This document shows, piece after piece, positions 48,160-58,814 of a stretch of 64,000 nt of DNA (positions are counted from its first letter, which is position 1; every line of letters begins with the position of its first letter). Location of the stretch: positions 1,426,001 to 1,490,000 of the forward strand of contig JAQOOI010000064.1 in NCBI GenBank assembly GCA_028554645.1. The letters are read 5' to 3'. A model generated the notes under the pieces. The model made no database searches and had not been told where the DNA came from. It saw nothing but the letters and a program-made list of their open reading frames with translations. The stretch comes from Omphalotus guepiniiformis. Lineage: Eukaryota; Basidiomycota; Agaricomycetes; Agaricales; Omphalotaceae. Both the position numbers and the translations under genes were made by a program.

Positions 48160-51100
48160 ATGTTCGCAAGGATACCACAACGACTGACTGCCCCGTTTGG
48201 TCTTTTACCCGACGCTGAAAAGCTGGCTTTTCGCAGTCAGCCCGGTGGATTGCAAAAGCTGGCTACTGTCCGGGTATGTGCTTCGTTTTCGACCAGCTTC
48301 TTTGAAGCGTGCACTCACTGAACATTATGAGAAGAATATACCTGAGAATGATCAGTATTGGAATCAAGTAAGTGCATCTACTCTCGTCCTAGGCGTGTTT
48401 CCAACGCGCGGTTCTTCTTCTGGCTTGACAGTATGTCGTTTTGTTCGATTCAGCGTCAGAAGTGTTTTCTCTCATAACACCCAATGATGTACGTCTTGTT
48501 TCACTTCACAGTTGCTGGGTCGTCTCATTCTTTACCAAGTACGACGAGCACTTTTGGAAGCCCCGGAGAACATTGCAACCCTCATTCGTGTGATATGTTC
48601 ACGCCTCTTCAACCTCATATCCGACCACACGTTCCCCTCTCCATCTTCCGCTTCCGTATCAGCTCTCGCAACCTCTTTTATCAAAGCATCTCCTGAACGA
48701 AACACAACCAAAGAAGTTCTCAATTGCTTGCGAGTGTTGCAACGAGTGTTCCCTGTGGTATTTGAGTTGGAGGGCGAGTCGAGCTCCTTTGAGCTGGAGG
48801 TTCTATGGAAGAAGGTTGAGGTGGAGGGTAGCGAGGACACGAATATCGCATCCGAGTCTCAGGCACCTCAGTTCGTGATCGACGACGACGACGACGAGAG
48901 CGAAGACGGGCAGCGGAGTGCGGAGCCTTCTCAAGCTCAGGCAAGTCTGAAGTCGGGACCGAAGATGCAACTTCCATCTCTCGGCGAGCGTCTCTTCAGC
49001 TCTATCATCGACCTTCTTTTCTGTTGCGGGTTTACTCTGCCCATGAAGATTCAGAAAGACCATTACAAGATAAATTACGTTATATGGTACGTGTTATATT
49101 CCATTCTCCCTTTGATCATGAATCACCAATATGTCTACAGGGAGAAAGGAATTGGGTCAACATCAGACCCAGGACCCATTCAACAATATGATAGTAACAA
49201 GACTGAAGTTCTACGGCTGCTTCTTGTTCTTCTATCTCGACAAATATATGTCCCTGCGTCTTCCTTGTTCACAAAACCCTCCTTGTATACTCTATATCTT
49301 GTTCAGAAGATGCCTCGACGGGACGTTTTGACCCTTCTCTGTTCACTTCTGAATACCGCAATGAACTCGTCTCAGAACCATTCAACGAGCATCGGAGCTA
49401 TGGCGGGCAAGCTCCCTTATAACCATCTCGTCTTCAAGGGCGAAGACCCGCGTTCAAGTCTGGTCGCAATATCCCTCGAAGTTTTGGTTGTTCTGTTGGA
49501 TTTCCAAAGCGGTCCTGCCAGAGATGCGGTTGTCGGGCAGGAGGAGCAGCAGCAAACGTCTGCGCCAACCACAAGAACCAACGCTTTCAGATTTTTCCTC
49601 ATGAAACTGGTGACTCAACCTTTGAATTTGCGATGTATAACGGTACACTGACCTCAGTGCAGCACAGAACGCAAGATTTCCAGTTCATTCTAGACGGGGT
49701 ACTTGGGATTATGGAACAGCAGGTAATGAATATGAACAACATTCTTCCTGGCGCTCGTAAAGCAGTACCGTACATCGCGGAAACTAGTCTGTCTTTTCCC
49801 AGTTCCTCTCCAGGTGAAGGTGCTAACGACTTTTTTTTTTTTTTCAGTCATCTTCCTCTGGAAAATGATCGAATTAAACAAAGTTGGTTTTGTTCAGTAG
49901 TCTTTCGCGTACGATTTGGTAAAAAACATTCCTTTTGCAGAGATTTCGAGCTTTCATTTTGGATTCGGACAAATCAATGGACCTCACTGCATACCTGCTC
50001 TGTTACAACCTGGAGATCAAGGACAAACCTCGTGAGGAGTCTGATCAATCTCTGAAGTTTCTTGAGCTAACGTCCTTAAAGAACAACATGGGATCTGTAG
50101 AGCTCTTTCATATATCATACAAACACTTTCCGCCGAATCAGTATTTGGGCAAAAAATGAATAATCCAATCAAAGCCCAACTCCCAGCGAAATGGACAACC
50201 TCTGGGACGGCGGCAGACTTCCTAGTCAATGTACGTGGTCAACGAAGGGTCGTAATCGTGTTCTGACACCTCTTGCTTGCAGGCCATTTATTCTATTGTG
50301 GCGACTACGTCTGGTCAACTCAGTTCACTGTATCCTGCACTGATTATTGCCCTTTCCAATTGCGCGCCCTACTTTAAGAATCTTAGTGTCACGTCTTCGA
50401 CACGATTGGTCCAGCTGTTTACTTCCTTCTCAAACCCTATATTTCTACTTTCAGACGAGGGACATCCGCGTCTGCTTTTCTTCATGTAAGCTGATTGCTA
50501 ATGTCTGCGTGCGGGTCCTTCTGATAACAGCGCTAGGCTTGAAGTGTTCAACTCTGTCATTCTTCATCATCTTTCAGATAATCCCAATCTCGTGCACGGA
50601 ATCTTGTTCGCGCACAAGACGTTCGAAGATTTAGGAACATTTACACTATCTCGAGGACTTCGTGAAATTAGGCGCGTTCAACTTGCCAAAGAGCAAGGTC
50701 AGAAGAGGGATAGCGCCGGTATAGGAAGACGTCGATCTTCAGAGGAAGATCTGAAACCGCGAGAAGAAAAGAAGAACTTTTTGAACGACGAGGAAGTTGC
50801 GGAGTCGCCGGCCATCTCAGAGGCAGTACTAACAAGTGAAACGGGTCAACATACGAGGCAAGGCTCTGATACAGAGGTTTCCACCACTGAGCCTATAGTG
50901 TCGCCTACATCTGAGTCAATACCTGCGTCAGGGGGCCCTGCTCCTGCTGTCTCCGTGAAGGCCAAAGGGAAAATGAAAGAGCGCCGGTCGTCCTCATCAA
51001 TGGATGGCACTGGAAGTCTAGAGCGTATAGCAGCAGCAGGAGTTGGAAGAAATGGATTCGTTCCAACTCCAGAATGGGTAGGCATTCAATCCATCGTCCG

Positions 51101-51658
51101 TTGTAAACAGAGTTTCACTTGATTTGTTAGGTGGCTTCGTGGCAACAAGGGTATATGATCAATCGTGTGCAATGAGCATTCTGTTTCTGACATTCACCAC
51201 TATAGGCTACCTTTGGACACAGTCATGCTATTAATATCTGAGCTACTCCCCAAGGTGCACGAGATGCAAGCATCACAGAAAACAAGCTCTGCATCCGCAA
51301 TCTTAGACTTTCTGGGTTCGGTTACCCTTGTGGACGTTCTCCCTCCTACACCCCCACTTGCCCCGCGAAGATTTGTCGTAAGTCCGAGTTTCTCTCTGCT
51401 AGGAACCATTTTTGACCATATCATACCTACTAGTGGTCAGATGCTTCTATTATATGGTTGACCTCGCTGGTCTGGGGCGAGATATTTGTTCGCGGGATGA
51501 CACCACTCGGAATATGGAACTCCACTAACATCCGGTTGTTTTATGTGAAGCATTCCCAAAGTTCACAGCGTCAGATAACCGAGGCGGTATCGAGCGTGGT
51601 GGGCGGGTTTTTAGGACGAACAAACTCGGATCCTTTGCTCTCAAGGGCTCGAACTTAG
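48160..51658 (+). CDS. HID1 homologue (dymeclin-like)
   Basis: HID1 proteins act at the Golgi and in dense-core or secretory vesicle trafficking. The start at 48160 gives MFARIPQRLTAPFGLL, and later exons give YEKNIPENDQYW, EVFSLITPND, RALLEAPENIATLIRVICS, LSRQIYVPASSLFTKPSL, FFLMKLVTQP-type blocks, and at the C-terminus WGEIFVRGMTPLGIWNSTNI. About a dozen introns, one with a long poly-T run before its acceptor at about 49831. Most HID1 proteins begin MG for myristoylation; the start picked here does not, so the N-terminus may be mis-modelled or the modification absent. Length about 900 residues. Confidence 0.85.
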
Positions 51659-52366
51659 AGCACAGTGTGCCTTACTTATACTGTCTTCCATGCTTGTGCA
51701 GGTCATAAACTGCCCGAACCCAAGATTTGGTACATAATCTAGTTTGAAAGTAAACCTCATACTGATTGCCAGCTGTCATTACAATGAGGCAGCAGGCCTG
51801 AGGCTAGTGCGTAGTTAGTTACGAAGGGCGCGGGGGAACGCGGATGGTGATCTTCACAGCGCGCAGGAATAACATCAGGATTTCAACAAGGATCTGACAT
51901 AAGTTTATCTGCACATGTGATTTTCTCCACCAGAGAACCTACTTCCACAGCGAGGTCTAGAAAGGCAATTATGAGAAAAGAATGTGGAATAAGAATGAAT
52001 AGAGGACTTACTGTGAGAGCCTTGGTGAGTGAGACCATACAGAGGTTCTGCATCTCAAGTGCACACGTGGAAGTCAGAGTCCACTGTATATAAAGAATAG
52101 AACCTGGGCAAGGAAGGACAGGTTCCCAAGCCCCCCATAGAGCTAATAGCATTTGTGCACAGTTAAGCTTAAGTTGCTCTGAGTGTGTTAAGAAGTTTTG
52201 AAATGCTGTGTGCATAAAGTGTGAACTGTCACGTTCGTTGTTTAAGTCAGTGAGATTAGTATTTGCAAGCAGGATCATCTGGTACATCTAAGAGCACGGA
52301 ATATAAGCTTGGGAGCATCAAAGACAACTAACCTGGTTAGCACAGGTAACTTGGAGCAGAGGCTTG
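51659..52366. other. Intergenic, left flank of the retroelement nest
   Basis: About 700 bases after HID1. A minus-strand open frame at 51883-52287 shows no conserved motif and I do not call it a gene. The base composition becomes more AT-rich toward 52400, where the copia remains begin. Confidence 0.4.
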
Positions 52367-52654
52367 ACAGAGTTAAGACAAAAGAGTAAAGTTGTTATTT
52401 AACTTGGTTCTACTGTCAAGGTAGGACCTCATATTTATACATAAGTCTTATCTACTTATCATATGCATAGGGCATAGGGTAGTCTAAATATGTATGTGCC
52501 AAAGAGGACACCATAATGGAGCATATGGCTCTACACTCCTTCAGTGTAAGTACCTATTCTAGGTATGTATCTACTTGTGTATACAACATGTACTGTGTAA
52601 GTATACTAGATAACATGAGAGAGTTATATGGTCTAGACAGCTGTATTTCCAACA
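52367..52654 (-). repeat. Probable copia LTR
   Basis: Read on the minus strand, TGTTGGAAATACAGC begins at 52654, directly after a short purine tract (AAGTGGAAG). TGTTGG after a polypurine tract is the usual start of a copia 3' LTR, and the copia coding fragment lies upstream on the same strand. The other end is a guess at TCTGTCA (52367), as no second LTR copy is available to define it. Confidence 0.45.
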
Positions 52655-53033
52655 CTTCCACTTGCTGAGTATTTGGGTGTAAATGAATCATCAGTAACCT
52701 CATCCAATTGAGATTTTGGAATTCAAATACAACAGTGTCATTAGGGCTGGTGATCCGTCAGTAACCTCTATCAAACGGAGATTTTGGGATCAAAGAAGTT
52801 CAATCTTAAGGTAATCTCAATGCTTCGAGAAGAGAACTCCTTTAAGGTTTTTGATGAGAATGTCAGTGCATTGCTGCTCTCACTGCTCCATGAAAAAAAG
52901 ACAAATGGAAAGAATATGTATTTGTTACAACAATGAAAGGCTTTCTTATCATTAATAGATTTGCTTTCTCTTGCCAAAATTATTAATTTTTTTGATGAAG
53001 AATAGTATTCTTTCTCATCCAATATTGATTTAA

Positions 53034-53127
53034 TTTTTTGTCCAGGAAACAAAATGGGTAATGAGTGCCCACTAGATGCCCACTGATTTGAGTGAGTAAG
53101 TGGGCATTTTGTTTCCTGGACAAAAAA
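53034..53127. repeat. Inverted repeat with 23-base perfect arms
   Basis: The arms at 53034-53056 and 53105-53127 are exact reverse complements (core GTCCAGGAAACAAAATG), with a 48-base centre that holds a further GCCCAC/GTGGGC pair. Weaker complementarity seems to extend outward into T- and A-rich flanks. It lies in the 3' end of the copia remnant and could fold as a long hairpin. Confidence 0.8.
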
Positions 53128-53468
53128 ATAAAAACATTGTTTTGTCTTTTTTTAACAACAAAGTAGTTCTTCATTAAATGACAAAGATCTCATTTTTAAT
53201 ATAAGAAAGAATGATGTTTACATTTAGTTTCTCACACAATAGTCTTTTGCAATATTCATTGAAATAGAATTTCTTTTAATTTATGTTTTTTGTACAGGAA
53301 AGAAAGAATCTGGAGCAGTGTCTGTGGGAACATGATGTGGGTCAATGTATTTTTCCTTGCACTATTCTCTAATTTTGTGGTACTTGGTATCTATGTGCTT
53401 AGTCTTTTTATCAGACATGATATTAGCAAAAAGATTGAGCCTGTGTTATCTCCTAGTAAGACAGTGTT

Positions 53469-53972
53469 TCACTCATTAAAACCCATTTTGTCAAAAAGAT
53501 TCTGTAAGTACCAAATTAATTTACTACAATTGGCTAATGCCATGTATTTGGCTTCAGTAGTTGATAAGGCAATGGTCTTTGGCAGATGTGTTTCCCATGT
53601 GAGAGGTGACCCTGCAAGGAAGATTACATTTTTAGTTTGTGATCTTCTACTTTCATCCTGTAACCAATCAGAATCTGAGTACACTAGTAGTCCTTTACGA
53701 ACATGATCAAGTCCGTTGTAACAAATCCTATATTTATTGGTCCCTTTTAGATAGCAAAGAATATATAAAAACCACTGATAATGTTGTTGACCAGGATTTA
53801 TTGAGTAAGACAATAGCTTAATGACAGCATAAGCTATGTTGAGATGTGTGCCAAGGGTGAGATAAAGTAATGATCCAATAGCTTGTTGATAAGTTGTTTG
53901 TAATTGCAGATTGACAGGTCCATCGTTCTTTCCAGGAGAGAAGTTTGTTGGCTTTAGCATTTCACTGACCAA
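53469..53972 (-). pseudogene. copia RT end and RNase H fragment
   Basis: An open fragment of 167 codons. It begins within the RT C-terminus (MLKPTNFSP, then QQAIGSLLYLTLGTHLNIAY) and continues into RNase H with LLVYSDSDWLQDE, and STTEAKYMALANCSKL, in which the catalytic Asp and Glu remain. The frame is broken just upstream at FGQ and downstream after GFNE, so no complete polyprotein can be made. Confidence 0.85.
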
Positions 53973-54075
53973 ACTTCTTTACAATCTTCTCAAGATATTC
54001 AACTTGATCAATGAAGATTCTCTTCTTTTAGTGATTCACATGGAAAGGAATTCTGATGGTCTATCTAAATCTCGG

Positions 54076-54114
54076 TAATAGCAGCGAAATGAGCACTCTA
54101 AGACGTAGGAACTC
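54076..54114 (+). repeat. 39-base direct repeat, copy 1
   Basis: This 39-base block is the same as 54892-54930 except for one base. It marks the left end of the relic and is followed at once by gene A-like sequence. Confidence 0.85.
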
Positions 54115-54891
54115 TCCCATCCTCTTGAATCTCGTATCTCCTCCCTTTCTGAATGTGGGTGGTATCTCTCCAAAACTGAACGCCAAGATAAATATGCACT
54201 TGAATCAGTAAGTTCAAATTTTCTTTTTAAATCTTTTCCAGATCTTAGTTCTTCATTCTTAGTTTTATGACTTCAAGACTGAACTAGACAATGTCTGCGA
54301 CACTCTTGGTTACGGCACTATCCTTGATGTCTCTGATGACGAGTTTGTCAATGTCTCGGACGATGAATCTGTCACGGACAAGACCGAAGTATGTTTTTCT
54401 ATCTTTTTATCCACATATTTTCTTAACCCTTCTCTTCAGCCTATCCAGACTTCAAAGAAGCGACACATTACTGAGATTGATGACGACGACGACTTGTTTC
54501 CGTTCAAGAAGACTCGAGCAGCAACATCCTCGGACAAGAAGGCTCATGCACTGTCTACTCTTCCTAAACCGAAACCAAAGCCAAAGCCCAAAGTCAAACG
54601 GGTTCCTTCACCCTCTCCTAGTGCTGCATCTCAGGTTCCTCCCACCACAGATGGAGCTGTGTCTCACACCAGTGGGCAAACTTCAGAACTCAGTACCTTT
54701 ACTCTTCCTAGAAGTGACCAGGTATTCAATTTGGAGGAGCTCCTGCAAGCAACGTATACACTAGACTCGGTAAGCTTCTCTTTTCTCTTTTTCCATCTAT
54801 GATTTATTAATTTCTTTCCTTTAGGTGGTGGGCCATCTTCCTTGTACTTGATGCACCACTAGCCACACCGCTCACCAATGTATCGCACCGC
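54115..54891 (+). pseudogene. Broken copy of gene A
   Basis: Four exon-like blocks correspond to gene A exons 2 to 5 with introns kept. It lacks the first exon and everything after the first half of the Cys cluster. The motif C-x2-C-x8-C is preserved apart from a CGA to TGA change that makes a stop within it. Divergence in sequence but not in structure points to an older member of the same family. Confidence 0.8.
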
Positions 54892-54930
54892 TAATAGCAG
54901 CGTAATGAGCACTCTAAGACGTAGGAACTC
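54892..54930 (+). repeat. 39-base direct repeat, copy 2
   Basis: One-base-different copy of 54076-54114, here forming the left end of the young LTR. Confidence 0.85.
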
Positions 54931-55089
54931 GTCTAAACTCAAAGGTTGCCTTGTAAAAGCGAGTGTAGTCTGGCGTTGGCAAAGATTCCGCACGCAGAAA
55001 ACTGACTAAAGTCGAGCTAGACTGTTGGAAAGACTAACTGAACTGTAAGATCACCGTCTAGACCCTTCGACGAGTACCAGAAACAGCAA

Positions 55090-55156
55090 ACAGACAGACA
55101 CAGACAGACAGACACAGACAGACAGACACAGACAGACAGACAGACAGACAGACAGT
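55090..55156 (+). repeat. CAGA/CAGACA microsatellite
   Basis: About 67 bases of near-perfect CAGA units, interrupted at intervals by CACAGA. It lies inside the probable LTR. Confidence 0.95.
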
Positions 55157-56386
55157 TCAAACACAACAGATGTTCAGATATTTAGCACTCTATTAAAGCA
55201 CTGCAATTCCTAATAGTCCGCCTCTACCAGCTCGAAGAACCGGGGCCTGACGTTCACAATCAAGAGGCCTTCTGCGATTTAACGCTCTAGAAGATACGTA
55301 AAGTTCTCCAATTTGGCGGGCAGTCGTAACCTGGGGCGCTCGACCCTATACATGACAGTATATGTACTCTACTGCTTGTAAGTATTTCATAAATAGATAG
55401 AAAACTGAGTGGAGTAATTAAAAGGAACAGAGGGATAACATCGAGTATAAAATGGATATAAACAGAAACAATATGACTGAGTTGGGTAAGTAGGCACGTC
55501 TAGAGGGTAATTATGTGCAGTTCTTGGGTATATATGTGTAAGTATTATGTTTTAGTGATGTTTTTGGTACATCTAGACCCTTCTTTATCATGCGCTCGAG
55601 CCATTCTAAACGAACTACTCCTATGCATTTCGTTATTATTCATCTTCGTAACTGTTTTACAGTGTACTTATAGGGGCGCCGAGGGCAGTTTCTAGTCATT
55701 TATCCCGTCGGGCTTCCGTATTTTCTCCTATTTCGACATCTAGACCCCATAGCACCTCGTAGATATACCAATATCCAGCGCTCGAAGGTCAATTCTGTCA
55801 TTACTTTACTAATAAGTTATTATACAGTCATCGAGACTGATCATTTTCATAGCTTTGACCATCTAGTATCTCGGAACGGAATCGTCGATCATATATTTCC
55901 GATCATAAAGCGTTATCTCCAGTATATCATCAATCTGCAGGTTCTAGGAGGTCGGCTAAGTTCGAACAAACCATTTTGATGGCTCGGCGATACCTCTAGC
56001 TTTGTCCTTTCGACATTATCGAGGCTCATGAGGCTATTACGCCTGTGTGTGTGTAGTTTCTTCCTTCCTAAGTCCCGTGGATTACACAGATACTTAAATA
56101 GCGACTTCCAGACGAAGGGCTCTTTGCCAGGCAGGGTGGGTCTGACCATACTGTACAGTCTCGCAGCAGGTAGTTACTTCGCCGAAGGTCTAGAGGCATA
56201 TCAGCCATAAGGTCTTGATGCATACTCGTACATCGTAGTCCTTTCACTTCGAGCCTTTAACTATTCGTGTTCTATGTTTTAGCTAGCACTATGGGACATA
56301 GTCTAGCCCTTTATTCCCATCATATTCACAGTAGAAATCGTTTAATTTCAGGTATTTCAGGTGTGTATGCGTTTTCAGCGCAACAT

Positions 56387-56402
56387 CTCCCCCAAACCAA
56401 AT
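56387..56402 (-). other. Polypurine tract next to LTR
   Basis: On the minus strand TTTGGTTTGGGGGAGA ends exactly where TGTTGCG of the LTR begins. A purine-rich primer of this kind is needed for plus-strand DNA synthesis in LTR elements. The same 16-mer is found at 59316-59331. Confidence 0.65.
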
Positions 56403-56893
56403 CTAGACCGTCCCCGGTCTGGTGATCGGTCAGTCATACAGCCAAAGATACATTCTAAAGCTTCGCAGACAGCCTGTTGATTATATAATACTTATTCACA
56501 CACATCTCAGAGTTCGCCGAAGCAGTGGTACACTGTTCATTGCTTTTTGCCGGTCTATGCCGATCATCAAATTTCAAACTCCGACCAAAATACTCTCGGC
56601 CAGTTGTTTGCCTTCGGCAATTGCCGTAGGTTCTTTTCAGGCAAGTGACTTTCCGTCTCTTTTCCTCTTTCACATTTCTTATTCAGTTTCTTACTTCTCT
56701 ATTCTTTCTTTTCACGCATCTCTCAGCCTTTCACTGGTCCGTGCGCCGTGGGAACATGGTCAGGTGAGTCGTTCCATAAGTAAACGGACTTCAACTTTTT
56801 CACGCCCATTCTTCCTTTCTCTCTATTTTTCACTCAGAGTGGCTCTAGCCTTCTGTTTTTCTCTATACATACTTGTTCTTTTCTTTTCTTCTA
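56403..56893. promoter_or_regulatory. Upstream region of gene A
   Basis: About 490 bases between the polypurine tract and gene A. The first part has a small palindrome-like AGACCGTCCCCGGTCT (56406-56421). From about 56640 the DNA is strongly pyrimidine-rich (many TTTCT and TCTTTC), a typical fungal 5' UTR/promoter. This suits transcription of gene A from its own promoter, opposite to the element. Confidence 0.5.
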
Positions 56894-58814
56894 ATGGCGC
56901 GAACTACCGGCAAAGCTTCCAAAGGGAAGGGCAAAGCAGCCTCTTCTTCTCAAATTTCGGCAGTGGCCAAGAAAACTCGAGCCGGTCGAAAGACCGCGCA
57001 GATCAACCCTCACGAACAAGCCAATGAAGTCATCGCATGTATTGTCGACGTCTATCGTCGTTACTTTGATAAACCACGAAAGAATCCCCCCAAGGTCTCA
57101 GAAATGACCAAGGCCGTGGAAAGTGCCACTCCCTTCATGGTATGTTGTATTTCTTATAGTTTTAATCTTTCATTCTTACATTTTCTCTTCTAGGATACTC
57201 TCTTTGAGCACGTCGACTTCGACATCGAGGATTTCTGTCCGCATGTGCGCCCGGTGTGGCTAGCTTTAGTGCGACTTTGCAACCCCCTCGAATCTCGACT
57301 CCCATCTCTTCACAAGACTGGTTGGTATATCTCGAAGGACGATCGACAGGAGAAACATAGTCTCGAGCCTGTAAGTCCTTATTCCACCGTAATCTTTTTA
57401 ATCTTATTCAATATAATTTCCTAGTTTCACGACTTCGATACCATCCTCGGCGACGATTGTGGCGACGACGATACCGTTCTTAGCAACTCAGAGGATGAGG
57501 TCCTCGAGTCTGACGACGAGTCCGTCCAAGTCAAGCCTGAGGTTCGTTTTCTTCTTCCTATTCCCTTCAAATTTCTTTCTTATATCCTTTCATATTCTAG
57601 CCTGTTCTGACTTCGAAAAAGCGAGCGCTCGAGCTGCTAGAAGACGACGACGACATGGATCTCTTCTCTTTTAAGAAGCCTCGCGCGTCTACTCCTTCCA
57701 AAACACTCAAGACTGGTCCACCCGTTCGCGCAGTGAAGCCCAAACCGAAGCCCAAGCCTAAGGCAAAGGCCCCGACTCCCAAAGAGCCATCTCCTGTTGC
57801 TAGCGAAAGGTCGCCGACCCCTGCTCCTGCTTCATCAGCGAGGGCTGGTCCTTCTCATCAGGTCTCCGAGGCCGGCCTCTTCACACATCCTGCTAGCGAC
57901 ACGGTCTTCAACCTTGCCGACTTGCTCCATGCAACTCGAACCATCGACGCAGTAAGTCTCTTTCTTATTTATTTTATTACTCTTTCATTTATCTTTTATA
58001 GCTCACTGGCAGCTTGCCATGTACGCGATGTACCGCAGCTCACGCAGCAGAGAAGTGTGTCCCGCCCGAAATACAGAGCACCTCCTACAAATGCGCCGTC
58101 TGCTTCAAAAGCAGGCAACCTTGTTCATGGACCCTGACGCCGGCTCGTGCCCTCGAGATGCGAAATACGATCTACGGGTTGGCTCGTCAAGGTTCTCATA
58201 GTAAGTTTAATCATTTATTTCTTTTTATTTAACATCTTTTCTCATTTCCTCCTTATTCAGACCTCGGCGCAGAAGTTATTGGTCTCGTCGAGAAGATCTC
58301 TGTATACGACCAACTTCGCCGCAGCGTCTTGGACCTCGCCGACAACGCCAACAAGCTTCGCGAGTCCATCGAGCGGGACCAGGAGCACCTTCGTGGTTCA
58401 GTCACCGATCCTACCCTTCTTTTCAACATTCTTCATCGTAACGACCCTTCATTCAAGGACGAAATCGAAGATTTGAAGATGATAGGCGCGGGCTTGGGCT
58501 GGGACATGTCGGTTTTGGATCGAGACTCGAGCTTGGTGAAAACGGAGACTGGTTTTCAGATCCAACCGAGTTCGTCGCGCCTTCCCCTCGACTTCTCTAA
58601 ATCCGACACTCGCAGCACCATCGAGCGCATGGTAACCTCGGCTCTCGTGCCTCTTCGCTCTTCGGCGAATGCTTCATCTTCCCGGGTACCTGCGTCGGCT
58701 GGTTCTTCCTTTCCATCCTCCCTCCCTACCATTACGACACTCAACACCGCCCGTTCCCCGGTGGAGGAGGAAAGCGTTGGTCGGATCCTGGCAGAGGATA
58801 GTCCGGAGAGGTGA
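56894..58814 (+). CDS. Gene A: element-borne Cys-cluster protein, 547 aa
   Basis: Six exons (56894-57139, 57194-57370, 57425-57541, 57601-57951, 58002-58200, 58261-58814) with consensus introns give 547 residues. The N-terminus is basic (MARTTGKASKGKGKAA). A middle region reads DFDIEDFCPHVRPVWLALVR and continues to an acidic run and a Lys/Pro-rich stretch. Residues 304-338 contain six cysteines spaced C-x2-C-x8-C-x11-C-x2-C-x6-C, like a stretched fungal Zn2Cys6 cluster, followed by a helical region and a Ser-rich tail. Such clusters often bind DNA; that role is an inference. The gene is antisense to the gypsy pol and lies between pol and the LTR. The relic at 54115 is a second, broken copy. 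Confidence 0.85.

Larger units (their letters stand above)
52655..54075 (-). mobile_element. Ty1/copia retrotransposon remnant
   Basis: A decayed 3' part of a copia-type element on the minus strand. It contains the C-terminal end of reverse transcriptase (EYLEKIVKKFG, interrupted by a frameshift at about 53975), the RNase H domain (listed separately), and the typical post-RNase H sequence KHIDTKYHKIRE followed by a stop. The DNA is AT-rich with many stop codons. At its upstream end (54075) it is interrupted by the gypsy-type relic, so the 5' part of the element is missing. Confidence 0.8.
54076..54891 (+). mobile_element. Internally deleted relic of the gypsy-type element
   Basis: After the first 39 bases, which match the end of the LTR at 54892, the sequence jumps straight into a version of gene A. 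Exon-like blocks encode LESRISSLSECGWYLSKTER, DDDDLFPFKKTRA, and VFNLEELLQATYTLD, each aligned with gene A in the younger element (LESRLPSLHKTGWYISKDDR, FSFKKPRA, VFNLADLLHATRTID). Intron positions match. The last block holds a Cys motif with an in-frame stop where gene A has Arg, then stops abruptly at 54891 where the young LTR begins. The relic thus lies inside the copia remnant and is itself interrupted. Confidence 0.75.
54892..56386 (-). repeat. Probable 3' LTR of the young gypsy element, about 1.5 kb
   Basis: On the minus strand the LTR would begin TGTTGCGCTG at 56386, directly after the purine tract TTTGGTTTGGGGGAGA, and end near 54892-54906. The left limit is defined by the 39-base repeat shared with the relic, whose left neighbours differ. 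No long open frame is present. It contains the CAGA microsatellite and three copies of CTAGACCC. The partner LTR would lie beyond the right edge, so the ends are not confirmed by comparison. Confidence 0.6.

Noticed and set aside
51883..52287. Minus-strand frame of 134 codons
   Set aside because: No recognisable motif, in AT-rich DNA at the edge of the retroelement nest; may be LTR-proximal sequence but not a supported gene.
54494..54802. Frame of 102 codons considered as an independent gene
   Set aside because: It aligns with exon 4 of gene A and is bounded by its introns; it is part of the broken relic copy.
55090..55156. CAGA repeats considered as a CRISPR-like or regulatory array
   Set aside because: Units are only 4 bases with no spacers; a simple microsatellite in a eukaryotic LTR.
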